Source: Lonicera japonica
Lineage: Eukaryota > Streptophyta > Magnoliopsida > Dipsacales > Caprifoliaceae
NCBI GenBank assembly: GCA_021464415.1
Contig: CM038466.1
Coordinates: 51,494,039 to 51,558,038, forward strand
Reading direction: 5' to 3'
Length of the DNA stretch: 64,000 bases
The position numbers and the translations under genes are program-made. Of the stretch, positions 35,917-46,307 are shown in pieces. The first letter of the stretch is position 1; the number at the start of each line of letters is the position of its first letter. The notes under the pieces are model-generated. The model saw only the letters and a list, made by a program, of their open reading frames with translations, made no database searches and was not told where the DNA came from.

Positions 35917-38055
35917 ATGCTAGCCCAACACCTGACTGATACCCGGAAAGAGCAGGCCATCTACTTCCTCAGCAAGAAACTATCCCCATTTGAGATGAAC
36001 TACACACCATTGGAGAAATCATGCACCGCTCTCGTCTGGGTAACACAGAAACTACGGCACTACATGCTAGTTTTCTCAGTCATCCTGGCATCACGGATCG
36101 ATCCGTTGAAATACCTCTTCGAGAAACCGGCTCTCTCGAACCGAATGGCAAAATGGCTATTTCTACTCTCCGAATTCGACATCACCTACATGACCCAGAA
36201 GGCAGTCAAAGGCAAGATCATAGCTGATTACCTGGCCCACAATCCAATATTGGGAGACGTGCTAGAAGAAGCCGAGTTCCCAGACGAAACCATCATGAAT
36301 GTTGAGATCGATGAAGACTGGAAGTTGTACTTTGACGGGGCCGCCAATCGGAATGGAAACGGGATAGGTATCCTGTTAGTCTCTCCAGACCAAACTCACT
36401 CCCCGGTATCATATCGTCTGGACTTCTTCTGCACCAACAACATGGCTGAATATGAAGCCTGCATACTCGGGTTAGAGATCGCTCTTCAAAGGGGTATAAA
36501 GAGGATACAGGTATACGGAGATTCAGCACTAGTGGTCCACCAGGTTCTGACAAAATGGAAGATCAGGGATGAGAAATTAGTCCCTTACCTCGCCCGACTG
36601 GAGGATATCGCGGGAAAGTTCAAGCATACGGAGTTTTACTATCTCCCCAGGTCTCAGAACAGTTTTGCTGACGCACTGGCAACCCTGGCATCTATGATCG
36701 ATATCCCGGAAGGAATGGAAGAAATAACTCTTACGGTGCAAAAGAAGTCAGAACCAGCACACTGCACGGCCTTGGTGGTAGAGAATGAAAGGGAAGGGGA
36801 TTCAACCACTTGGTTTTACGATATCTGGAACCTGCTGAAGAACCATCAGTATCCTGAGAAAACAGACAAGAAAACACGGGTCACGCTCAGAAGATTAGCA
36901 TCAGGGTTCATACTTTGTGCCGGAAGATTGTATAAAAGGAATTACGACGGGACTCATCTTCAATGCCTCACCGAAGAAGAATCAGTCAGAATGATGGATC
37001 AGATACATGGGGGCGATTGCGGACCTCATATGAGCGGACATACACTTGCCCGCAAAATCATCAGACAAGGTTATTTCTGGTCTACTCTGCAAACCGACTG
37101 CGCTAATCACGTACGCCGTTGTCACAAGTGCCAAATTTATGCTAAATCCCAGAAGCTTCCTCCAAAAGAGTTGTACACCATGACTGCTCCCTGGCCTTTC
37201 GCAACCTGGGGAATCGACGTCATTGGGAAGATCTCGCCCAAAGCCAGCAACGGCCATGAATTCATACTAGTGGCCATCGACTACTTCACCAAATGGGTAG
37301 AAGCCGAGTCTTACCAGACCCTGGATGCCAAAAAAGTAGCCCGATTCATCAAAAGGAATATTGTTTGTCGATATGGGGTCCCACACGAGATCATCTCAGA
37401 TAACGACACCCACTTCGAAGGAGAAGCTAATACCGTCATGGAAGAATACGGTATTACCAGACACAGGTCTTCGCCATACAGGCCACAAACCAATGGGGCA
37501 GTTGAAGCCGCCAACAAAAATCTAAAGAATATCCTAAGCAAGATGACCGACACCTGTCGAGACTGGCCAGAGAAATTACCTTATGCATTGTGGGGATACC
37601 GCACCACCGAGAGGGTCTCCACCGGGGCAACCCCGTTCTCTCTTACATACGGGATGGAAGCAGTCCTCCCTGTTGAGTTAGAAGTCCCCTCCCTCAGGGT
37701 AATGCTAGAAAATCAAGTCAATGAACTGGAGTGGATCCAGGCACGTTATAACGAGCTAGCCCTACTAGATGAAAAGAGATTGAAAGCCGCGTACCACCAT
37801 CAAGGGTATCAGAAGAGAATCGCTCGAGCATTTAACCAGAAGGTGAGGACTCGGGGTATCAATGAGAACGATATCGTATTGAAAGAAATTCGAGAACCAG
37901 CCAGAGATCCGAGGGGTAAGTTCGGACAGAAGTGGACAGGGCTGTACATCGTCAAAGAAATCGATACATGAGGTGCCGCTATACTCACTGATTTGGATGG
38001 GCAGTTACTACATTCACCAGTCAACATGGATCGACTAAAGAAGTATTACCAATAG
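35917..38055 (+). pseudogene. RNase H, second RNase H and integrase
   Basis: The frame is open from 35,728; the first Met of the 684-codon stretch is at 35917. The end of the RT-linked RNase H comes first (IYFLSKKLSPFEMNYTPLEK). A second RNase H follows, with acidic residues D140 (LYFDGAA), E178 (NMAEYEA), D202 (VYGDS) and D252 (FADALATLA); this extra domain defines the Tat lineage. Integrase has its zinc ligands at H364, H375, C402 and C405, and the DDE triad at D434, D495 and E530. TGA at 37969-37971 breaks the tail. The same frame continues (DLDGQLLHSPVNMDRLKKYY) to its natural stop at 38053-38055. The enzymes process the RNA-DNA hybrid and insert cDNA. Confidence 0.9.
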
Positions 38056-38277
38056 GTGTGGCATGTAATAAGAACTACGTAAACCTGAGCCCCAGCTCAA
38101 AACTTTTTGTTCTTTGTAAAAATCAAAAAGGGGAACGTAGGCAACCTGAGAAGTGACTTCAGGCCCGGTTTAAACTTTGCAAATAAAATTATTTCCCACA
38201 GGCAGTCCCTCATATATTATTAAAAGGTGGTTCAGAACACCAAAGGTTACAAAGGAGACATAACAATACAAAAGAAA
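38056..38277. other. Convergent gap between pol and antisense gene 1
   Basis: 222 bp separate the natural pol stop from the stop of the antisense gene. It contains aataaaatt on the plus strand (38,184), a possible polyadenylation signal, and the phrase ggggaacgtaggcaacctga. Confidence 0.45.
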
Positions 38278-39534
38278 CTAATCCCTAGGGGTTGGCCACA
38301 CTGGGTCCTCAGTAGCCAAGTCGATCCGAGCTTCGTCCAAAATCTGATATGCAAAGACAATGTTATCATCAGTAGCCTCCGTATCCATGAACCGGAACCA
38401 CTCCATTTGAAAGGGGTCGTCGATCAGTTCTCCTTCCAGAAATTGCCAGCAAGAGCGGATAATATCAGCCCGGAGGGGCCGGGTAATACCAAAACGGGCA
38501 TAGTTGAACTGACGAGTCAGTCGAGCACGCCACATCCTCTCTACCGATAAAGAAACATGTGGGGTCACAAATTTAAACTCAGAAGAGAAGTTGTTCAGAC
38601 CAAGAGAAACCTCTTGAGGAATGTTAAACTGTCGAAGAAGACGTCCGGGGAGATAAAAGGAAGTAAACCAGAGCCCACGGAGCCGAACGTAGTTCTGACC
38701 CCCAGTGCTAAGTACCATCGCCCTCAGTTTCCACCAAGGAATGTTCCACCGGATAGCCCGAAAGTTCTCCGAGAACCACACCGTCCAATCAGAGGAAGAC
38801 ATGGTCAAAGCACCAAAGAGAGGCCGATGGAAGAAATGAGTCGGATTGTCGAGCCGAACTCCGTTGAAACCCACCGATCGAAAGCGCTCCAGCAGCCACA
38901 TATATAGTAAACGCGGACTCCCCCAAAAAAAGGGTGAAGCCCCCCGTTGAACCTCATCCATACCATTCAGGGTTTCTGCAAGAACGATCGGCACTATAGA
39001 CTCCCCATTTCTAGCCTGGTAAATCAGACTCAGGATAGTCGGATCAACACGGGAAGAACCCGTCACCAGCAGCATATCAGAAACCAGGCAAATCAGGGCC
39101 GCTGCAGTACGCCCCACGCCGTAAGAGGCCCTATCTTCATAACGATGAAAGAACCTCACCATTTTATGGAGGTCAAGAAGTCCGTCGACAATGAAACCGT
39201 CACAGGCCGCCTGGGGAATGGCTAACAGAGCAATTAGCATGTCGCGGGGACCGATTTCTTCTATAGGAACTGCCATTGGGAGACGAACGTCAGAACGTAA
39301 CAGCCAGGAGAACTCCTCATAGGTCGGGCAGAGCTCATCTAGTCCAAAGCGGAAGAGATGGTCCGCAGGACTCCAGAAATACAAGGCACCTAACAGAAAG
39401 GAAAAATCAACGGGACGATGGCACCAGCCCGCTAAAGGACTAAAGGCACCAAAGTTCAGACCATTTTCGGAAGATATCAAAGCATCTTGAGCATTGACAT
39501 AAGAAAAATCAAATTTTGTGCGATAAGAAGACAT
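38278..39534 (-). CDS. Antisense gene 1: intact DUF7745-like protein of 418 aa
   Basis: I chose the ATG at 39534 (MSSYRTKF), not the upstream in-frame ATG at 39651: the TATA box at 39573-39580 lies between them, and the upstream part only translates promoter palindromes. The protein has no stops or shifts. Its N-terminal block (LLGALYFWSPADHLFRFGLD, then ELCPTYEEFSWLLR) resembles the FG..DLCPTLEEY motif of DUF7745 / plant mobile domain-related proteins found in plant retrotransposons. Alternating hydrophobic helices follow (MLIALLAIPQAACDGF, AALICLVSDMLLVTG). No catalytic motif is visible and I do not assign a function; the family is usually called aminotransferase-like without proven activity. 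It lies tail to tail with pol, 450 bp downstream of the antisense PMD gene on the same strand. Confidence 0.75.
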   Translation of the reverse strand: MSSYRTKFDFSYVNAQDALISSENGLNFGAFSPLAGWCHRPVDFSFLLGALYFWSPADHLFRFGLDELCPTYEEFSWLLRSDVRLPMAVPIEEIGPRDMLIALLAIPQAACDGFIVDGLLDLHKMVRFFHRYEDRASYGVGRTAAALICLVSDMLLVTGSSRVDPTILSLIYQARNGESIVPIVLAETLNGMDEVQRGASPFFWGSPRLLYMWLLERFRSVGFNGVRLDNPTHFFHRPLFGALTMSSSDWTVWFSENFRAIRWNIPWWKLRAMVLSTGGQNYVRLRGLWFTSFYLPGRLLRQFNIPQEVSLGLNNFSSEFKFVTPHVSLSVERMWRARLTRQFNYARFGITRPLRADIIRSCWQFLEGELIDDPFQMEWFRFMDTEATDDNIVFAYQILDEARIDLATEDPVWPTPRD

Positions 39535-39572
39535 TGTCGGAAGGTGTGGGGATGAAGGAAGGAAGATGGGTG

Positions 39573-39650
39573 TATTTATAGCAAAAAAGAGGGACCTGTA
39601 CCTGTTTGTCGCGCGACAAACCCATATCCAGGAGGGATTGTCGCGCGACA
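39573..39650 (-). promoter_or_regulatory. Promoter of antisense gene 1: TATA plus two CGCG palindromes
   Basis: TATAAATA on the minus strand at 39580-39573 lies about 39 nt before the ATG. Perfect TGTCGCGCGACA cores lie at 39607-39618 and 39639-39650, the first 26 nt upstream of the TATA box. This is the same motif as in the LTR promoters. Confidence 0.7.
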
Positions 39651-39984
39651 AACCCCTTTGGGGTCACCCTAATTTTGTTCTTCTTACACACAGCAGCCAT
39701 TTTTGCCAAAAGAATCATTTTTAGATGCTTTCTTGTTCTCACTTTGCTCTTTTTACAGGAAAAGTGTCACCACACTACAAGGTATGACTTCTAAATCACC
39801 GACTCTTATATATATATGTATATATCTTTCACACACAGAGAATAAAAGTATAATCAAACACAGATAAAGATATTTTATAAATCCAATAAAAGAACAGTTT
39901 TTAAAAGACTAAATATCCGTCTAAACATGTCTAAAATAAATACATATCTGTCCAGAACTAACACTAAGTGCAGAAAAGGGAAAA

Positions 39985-42900
39985 CTAATCTATACGGGTG
40001 CGTTTTGACACGCTCCCACTATCACCCGAGCCCTCCTCGGGAGTAAGATCAACAACTGGGACACCGGGAACAGGAGGAACTGCCGCCTGGGAAGGCCCCG
40101 TGGACTGGACCGGTGCCGTAGGACGAATCACCGACGATCGGGAACGCCTGGAAGTCCGACTACTGCTCCTCCGAGAATCCGTCCGGGCGTGCGAGGAAGT
40201 CAGGGGGTCGTCCGGCCGTAGGGAGACGTCAATAGCCCTCTGGTAGTCACGCATATAGGCTGGAGGGTCTCGACCGACGTACTGGAGCAGGTTTCAGCTG
40301 TAAAGATACTGGGCGTGCCAGGCCCGTAGATCTGCCACCCGTACGCTCACTCTCTGTAAAAAAGACATAAAGAGAATCAGCACAGTCAAAATAGATAGAG
40401 ATAGACATAAGGGTATCAAGAAAGGGTAAAAGAAGGTACCTCGTCACCAGGGCGACCGCCCAGATAGTCGAAAGTACCCTCAGGAAGAGGATACTCCGGA
40501 GACAGGATATCGACGTAAGCCAGCGCCGACATATGAGATATCTCTGGGGAGTGGGGGTAGATCTACCCACGGGATAGACGACCCCGCAGGAACAGCTGCA
40601 GAAGTAGACCCTCCCTCCTCACGAATGGGGAACAAGAGTGGACGAGAGGATGAGCCGCCAAATCCTGGAGATCGGGCGGGAGGCCCCATGACAGTCGTCG
40701 GGAGAGGAGTCAACGTAGCATATGTACGGACCCCTGGAGGGTCCACCATCGCCGTCGCCCTCAAAGGAGGTACCCCACCAGAAGGAGTAGTCGCCGCCGC
40801 AGGAGGAATCCGCCCAAACTGGTCGTAATCTGCCCCAAGATCCGCGGGCTCCCAGGACCTCTCAGAAAATGCCGCTCTCCCCTCAGCAGCCTTAGCAGCA
40901 GCAAAAAGGACCCCCGGAGACACATGAGGGCCGGCGGGAAACTCAAAACCCTCAGCACTCCGCTCCCCCACAGGTGACGTCTGAGGTGACTGCTCTGGAG
41001 CCGCCGTAGTATCACCTCCCTCGCCCTCCGGCCGATCACCACCCTCGGCCGCAGCAGGAACATCCCTCTCTCCCTCGGGGTCCTTGTCCTCAGAATTCGG
41101 AATGTTGTCCCTCTGATCAGGGACAGGTGGCAAGTGACCCGGAACCGCCTTAGCTAATTGGGTCTGTCCCCGTATGTAATGGGGATCACCTCCCAATGCC
41201 CGGTACCTCTCATAGAAAACCCGTCCCCGAGTCCCCTTCGGCTCCCTCATCAGGTAACGGGCAGCAAAAGCAGCGTAATCTCCTTCCTCGATGAACGTCT
41301 GAAAGCCGAGTTCGTCGACCAAGGCCTGCACCGTCACCGGATCGATCTCGCCCGTCCGCCTCATCAGAACAGGGGGAATAATGGAACACGAGGCCACTGG
41401 GACGACGTGTGCTGGCGAATGACCCTCTCGCCCAAGTAGAAGAGAAGGCCGTACTCATCCCGGATAAGCCGCCTGGTCCTCGAGGCGGTCAGAGCACGGC
41501 CATACCCATAATGGAGACCCAGATCACCCCAAGGGGCCCACTAAATCTGAAAAAAAAACAAGTTTTTTTATTTTTTTAGTAATTTATATATATTCTATCT
41601 GACTATTGAAAAGCAAGAATACTAAAATATTTACCTGCTCCTCCCGCAGGTCATGGACAGCAGCAGCTCCGGTCTCCCGGGTCCGGTATACATAGGGAGC
41701 CCTGTAGTTCCCCGCAATGAATCGACGGAGAAAAGGGAACTGGTCCTCGTTCTCAACGAGGAGATCCACCTGGGCGCGACCCAGGCGAGTATAAGCAACA
41801 AACCAACTCTGAGGAAAAAATATAAAGAATATCAGCAATGATCAACAGGTAATATGTAAAGAACTGAAGCAAAGACAAAAGGACTAAAGTATGTACCTCC
41901 CACAGCAGAGAAAAACCCTTAAGGTTCAGGGCTAGGTGGCGAGAAACCTGATCCATAGCATCATAGAGGACGGCAAGAATAAAACCGCCCCAATCGTAGT
42001 CGAACATAAGGCTGAAATCCCGAAGATAAGGCAACCACCAAAGATGAGCCGTGTCCCCACCACGAGCCTCAAATAAATCATGGAGTGTCAGTAGAAGAAG
42101 GACGCGGGCATACTGGCGCGCCTCCTGACGAGTCATAGGAACCCCTGAAGCAACTAGCCGAGCTCTCTCTGTGGCTAGCCGCGTAACCAAGACACCCCGA
42201 GGAATCGTATCACCAGAACTCCGTCGCTCCGGGAACCATCCAAGTGCGCTAACAATACCCTCTGCCGTCAGACTCAAAGGGACATCGATCTGAATGGGGA
42301 CCCCCCTGAAGGAATCCCGGTCAGAGCAAAAAGATCGAGGGGTGTCATCGTCATCTCACCCCAGCTCCAATGGAAGGTATGAGTAGTATCCCACCAATGG
42401 CAAGCTAGTGCCGACACCAAAACTGCCGCCCTAGAAACCCGCTCTGGGAGGGCGTCGAAGAGGGAGCCAAAAGGAGTCGCGAGAATCAACTACTAGACGG
42501 GGGCCGGTGCCCGTCGCCACTCCGAAGATATAGTGTTGGGGGAACCCCAACCCCGGCCAACCCACTGCAGACAAAAGAACGAGTATGGGGTTATAGGGGT
42601 AAATTATGTAATTTTTCAAACCTGAGGGTACTTTGGTATAATTATGAGAGATATGGGGTTATAGGGGTAAATTATGTAATTTTCCAAAACCTGAGGGTAC
42701 TTTGGTATAATTATGAGAGCTATAGGGCTATAGGGGTAAATTATGTACTTTTGCAAACCTGAGGGTACTTTGGTATAATTATGAGAGATATGGGGTTATA
42801 GGGGTAAATTATGTAATTTTCCAAACCTGATGGTACTTGGGTATAATTATGAGAGCTATAGGGCTATAGGGGTAAATTATGTACTTTTGCAAACCTGAGG

Positions 42901-44318
42901 GTACTTTGGTATAATTATGAGAGATATGGGGTTATAGGGGTAAATTATGTAATTTTCCAAACCTGATTGTACTTGGGTATAATTATGAGAGCTATAGGGC
43001 TATAGGGGTAAATTATGTAATTTTCCAAACCTGAGGGTACTTTGGTGTAATTATGAGAGTTATAGGGTTATATGGGTAAATTATGTAATTTTCCTAAAAC
43101 CTGAGGGTACTTTGGTATAATTATGAGAGCTATAGGGCTATAGGGGTAAATTATGAAATTTTCCAAAACCTGAGGGTACTTTGGTGTAATTATGAGAGAT
43201 ATGGGGTTATAAGGGTAAATTATGTAATTTTCCAAACCTGAGGGTACTTTGGTGTAATTATGAGAGTTATGGAGCTATAGGGGTAAATTATGTAATTTTC
43301 CTAAACCTGAGGGTACTTTGGTGTAAATATGAGAGTTATAGGGTTATAAGGGTAAATTATGTAATTTTCCTAAACCTGAGGGTACTTTGGTGTAATTATG
43401 AGAGTTATAGGGTTATTTGGGTAAATTATGTAATTTTCCTAAACCTGAGGTTACTTTGGTGTAATTATGAGAGTTATGGAGTTATAAGGGTAAATTATGT
43501 AATTTTCCTAAACCTGAGGGTACTTTGGTGTAATTATGAGAGTTATAGGGTTATAAGGGTAAATTATGTAATTTTCCTAAACCTGAGGGTACTTTGGTGT
43601 AATTATGAGAGTTATAGGGTTATATGGGTAAATTATTTAATTTTCCTAAACCTGAGGGTACTTTGGTGTAATTATGAGAGTTATGGGGTTATAGGGGTAA
43701 AATTATGTAATTTTCCAAAACCTGAGGGTACTTCGGTGTAATTATGAGAGTTATAGGGTTATAAGGGTAAATTATGTAATTTTCCTAAACCTGAGGGTAC
43801 TTTGGTGTAATTTTGAGAGTTATAGGGTTATAGGGGTAAATTATGTAATTTTCCTAAAATCTGAGGGTACTTTGATGTAATTATGAGAGTTATAGAGCTA
43901 TAGGGGCAAATTATGTAAATTTTCCAAAAACCTAGGAGGTATCACAGGTAAAAGTATGTGTTCGCCAAAAATCGGGCGTTATTCCTAGGCAGACATGCAT
44001 ACTAACATTGTTTAAAACGAATATAGGAAACGACAAGAAGCCGAACAGATAAATACACAAAAGAAGACATACCAGAGATCGACGGCGAATCCCGTGAGAG
44101 ACAGGCTCCATTAAGAGCCACGGGACGTCCGGGACTGGAGCAGCCCGGGTCACATCTCGATAGATCACCGCTCGACCGCGGTCTATCCCGTCCTCATCAT
44201 ACCAATCCATGTCCGCCCAATCGTCATAATGAGGGCTGCAGCGGAGAACGCCCTGATCGTCAGTGAAGGTGACCTCCTCCTGGTCACCCTCCAGTCTGTC
44301 GGGATGAGCAGGGTCCAT
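39985..44318 (-). pseudogene. Antisense gene 2: five-exon plant mobile domain gene, broken
   Basis: Exons on the minus strand: 44318-44073, 42564-41897, 41808-41635, 41546-40440, 40353-39985. All four introns are GT-AG and in phase 0. Exon 1 starts MDPAHPDRLEGDQEEVTF and is acidic. Exon 2 carries the plant mobile domain (HWWDTTHTFHWSWGEM, then MTPLDLFALTGI). Exon 4 ends in a long Pro/Gly/Ala-rich tail, and exon 5 has an RS-rich basic stretch (SRRSSSRTSRRSRSS) and terminal SKRTRID, perhaps nuclear targeting. PMD proteins of the MAIN/MAIL1 type act in gene control and TE silencing; the role here is unknown. Damage: TAGTAG at 42490-42495, TAG at 41541-41543, TGA at 40294-40296, and frameshifts at the C6 run 42301-42306, near 41,370 and near 40,530. 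Confidence 0.75.
42582..43935 (-). repeat. 69-bp minisatellite filling intron 1 of the PMD gene
   Basis: About 19-20 tandem units of roughly 69 bp, each with gggtaaattatgtaatttt, cctgagggtactttgg and aattatgagag. The first third alternates two unit types (one with tgtacttttgcaaacc), giving a higher-order period of about 138 bp; the remainder is more uniform. Intron 1 (44072-42565) is almost wholly this array. Unit variants indicate local amplification within the element. Confidence 0.9.
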
Positions 44319-44455
44319 CAGTATAGGTAGAATATATGAAAAAGGTCGGAAAAGTCGAAGAAACGGCAGAGCTTCCGCGCTAGAAAGAAGAGAGAAGGAG
44401 AGCTAGAGAGAGAAAGAGGAAGGAGAGAATGAGGTGGAATGAGCTCAACAGGAGG

Positions 44456-44539
44456 CTTATATAGTGGGGCAGTTTGTCGCGCGACAAATGGCCACATTGT
44501 CGCGCGACAAAGAGCCATTCACCGAAGTGTCGCGCGACA
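44456..44539 (-). promoter_or_regulatory. Promoter of antisense gene 2: TATA plus three CGCG palindromes
   Basis: TATATAAG lies on the minus strand at 44463-44456. Perfect TGTCGCGCGACA cores lie at 44475-44486, 44498-44509 and 44528-44539, the nearest 11 nt upstream of the TATA box. The predicted leader to the ATG at 44318 is about 100 nt and contains CT-rich sequence, common in plant 5' UTRs. Confidence 0.7.
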
Positions 44540-45380
44540 AACCACCCCCTCCCCTGATTTTTTGACCTTTTTTTCTCATTTTATCTCCTGCAGGAGGACT
44601 TCCGATGAGCAATTTTCGAAAAAATTGCTAAAACCGCACACCCATGGTAAAGAATTCGCGGAAAAAACTTCCAAAACATCTCTCCGAAAAATGCGAGAAC
44701 AGAATGCCACGATTAAAAGTAGTCTCTGATCTCACAGAAGGACCGAGACCATCAAAATGAAAGAAGCAAAAATACCTGAGACGGGAATAGAAAAAAAAAT
44801 GAAAGAGTAGAAAAGAGAAATAACCCGTATGAGCGCCCAAAGCGAGCGAGAGAAAAAGAAATGCAGAGTGGCAGGGAGAGCCACACCAAAAGTGACAGCT
44901 AGGCCAAATCGGCTCAGGGCTTTGTTTTGGGTGAGTAATGCTCCTGATCACGACAAAGGGATAAAAAGACTCCTGGTCAAAAACAGAGAAGGCCATGAAA
45001 AGTCTTTCCCAAAAGAGGGAGAAATAAGGGCATCGAAAAAACAGAAAACGATGTGGGCCCACCAAAAAGAGAAAACTGAGAAGAAAACAGAGATGAGAGA
45101 TTGAACTTTCAAACAAATTTTCTTTTCAGCACGATAAAGAAGAGATGGTTTAGAAAAAACCTCGGACCATCACTCTGCGGAGAGCAAAAGAAATCGAAAA
45201 CTGCCTTCTGAGAGAAGTATCCTCACTCGAGGAAAACATGAGAATAAAATTCAAGAAAGATACAGGAAAACGGACATTCGGATAAGATTAGACCTCGAGG
45301 AGCTCTTTTCACCTTCACGAAAACTTCTTTCTCTCACTCTAGCAGTCTAAGAGAGACAAAATTTAAATTTCACCAAATCA
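44540..45380. other. Purine-rich non-coding region upstream of antisense gene 2
   Basis: The plus strand is rich in AGA/GAAA. The 162-codon minus ORF (44628-45116) is a Phe/Ser/Leu-rich artefact of that bias. No known motif. Confidence 0.45.
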
Positions 45381-46190
45381 AAAACACAAGCCCTCTTCTG
45401 AGGCAATATCACAACACAAGCCCTCTTCAGAGGCAAAAGTTACTCATGAAAATCCTCCCAGAGGCAATTTTCCTTCTCCTTACAGATCAAAAAGCCCTCC
45501 CAGAGAGGCACAAACGGTAGTCCTCCCACCTGAGGCGAACCCCTCCCAGAGAGGCGCAACGGTAGTCCTCCCACCTGAGGGGAAGCCCTCCCAGAGAGGT
45601 GCAACGGTAGTCCTCCCACCTGAGGCGAAGCCCTCCCAGAGAGGCGCAACGGTAGTCCTCCCACCTGAGGCGAAGCCCTCCCAGAGAGGCACAAACAGTA
45701 GTCCTCCCACCTGAGGCGCAGCCCTCCCAGAGAGGTAGTCCTCCCACCTGAGGCGAAGCCCTCCCAGAGAGGCACAACGGTAGTCCTCCCACTTGAGGCG
45801 AAGCCCTCCCAGAGAGGCACAACGGTAGTCCTCCCACCTGAGGCGAAGCCCTCCCAGAGAGGCGCAAACAGTAGTCCTCCCACCTGAGGCGAAGCCCTCC
45901 CAGAGAGGCACAAACAGTAGTCCTCCCACCTGAGGCGAAGCCCTCCCAGAGAGGCACAACGGTAGTCCTCCCACTTGAGGCGAAGCCCTCCCAGAGAGGT
46001 ACAACGGTAGTCCTCCCACCTGAGGCTCAAAAAAAGGTCAATGGTAGTCCTCCCACCTGAGGCGCAAAAAAAGGTCAATGGTAGTCCTCCCATCTGAGGC
46101 AAGTGGAGCACGTCAAAGCCCTCGAAAGAGGCAATGAGGTAACAAAAGCCCTCTCCGGAGGCAAAACCAAACACAAAGCCCTCTCCGGAG
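45381..46190 (+). repeat. 45-bp hairpin minisatellite before the 3' LTR
   Basis: The core array (about 45,490-46,030) has some 12 units of 45-47 bp; each unit holds two short inverted repeats, CCTC-n-GAGG with loops such as ccacct and ccaga. Flanks carry looser units (gccctcttctgaggc, gccctctccggaggc, gccctcgaaagaggc). The stem is constant while loops vary. All three minus frames stay open through the array because 45 is a multiple of 3 and the unit has no minus-strand stop; these ORFs are not genes. Tandem repeats in this 3' position are known for Tat/Ogre elements and can seed satellites. Confidence 0.85.
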
Positions 46191-46290
46191 GCACTCACAA
46201 GCACTTTTGCATAAACACTTCTTTAGAGTTCATACGGGAGCCATGGATCATGGTCTCTTCCAGTCGCCTCAATTCCTTGCAAGCAAGGAG

Positions 46291-46307
46291 CTTGAGTCGA
46301 GAGGGTC
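46291..46307 (+). promoter_or_regulatory. Possible polypurine tract
   Basis: The sequence just before the 3' LTR (cttgagtcgagagggtc) is only partly purine; gagaggg at 46299-46305 is the best candidate plus-strand primer. Confidence 0.35.

Noticed and set aside
38557..39225. Plus-strand ORFs of 116 and 92 codons
   Set aside because: Shadows of the intact antisense gene 1.
39535..39651. Upstream ATG that would extend antisense gene 1 by 39 codons
   Set aside because: It lies upstream of the TATA box and translates the CGCG palindromes.
44628..45116. Minus-strand ORF of 162 codons
   Set aside because: Phe/Leu/Ser-rich translation of a purine-rich plus strand, with no domain and no promoter of its own.
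45440..46204. Minus-strand ORFs of 254, 179 and 156 codons
   Set aside because: They are three overlapping frames through a 45-bp minisatellite without a minus-strand stop in the unit; a repeat artefact.
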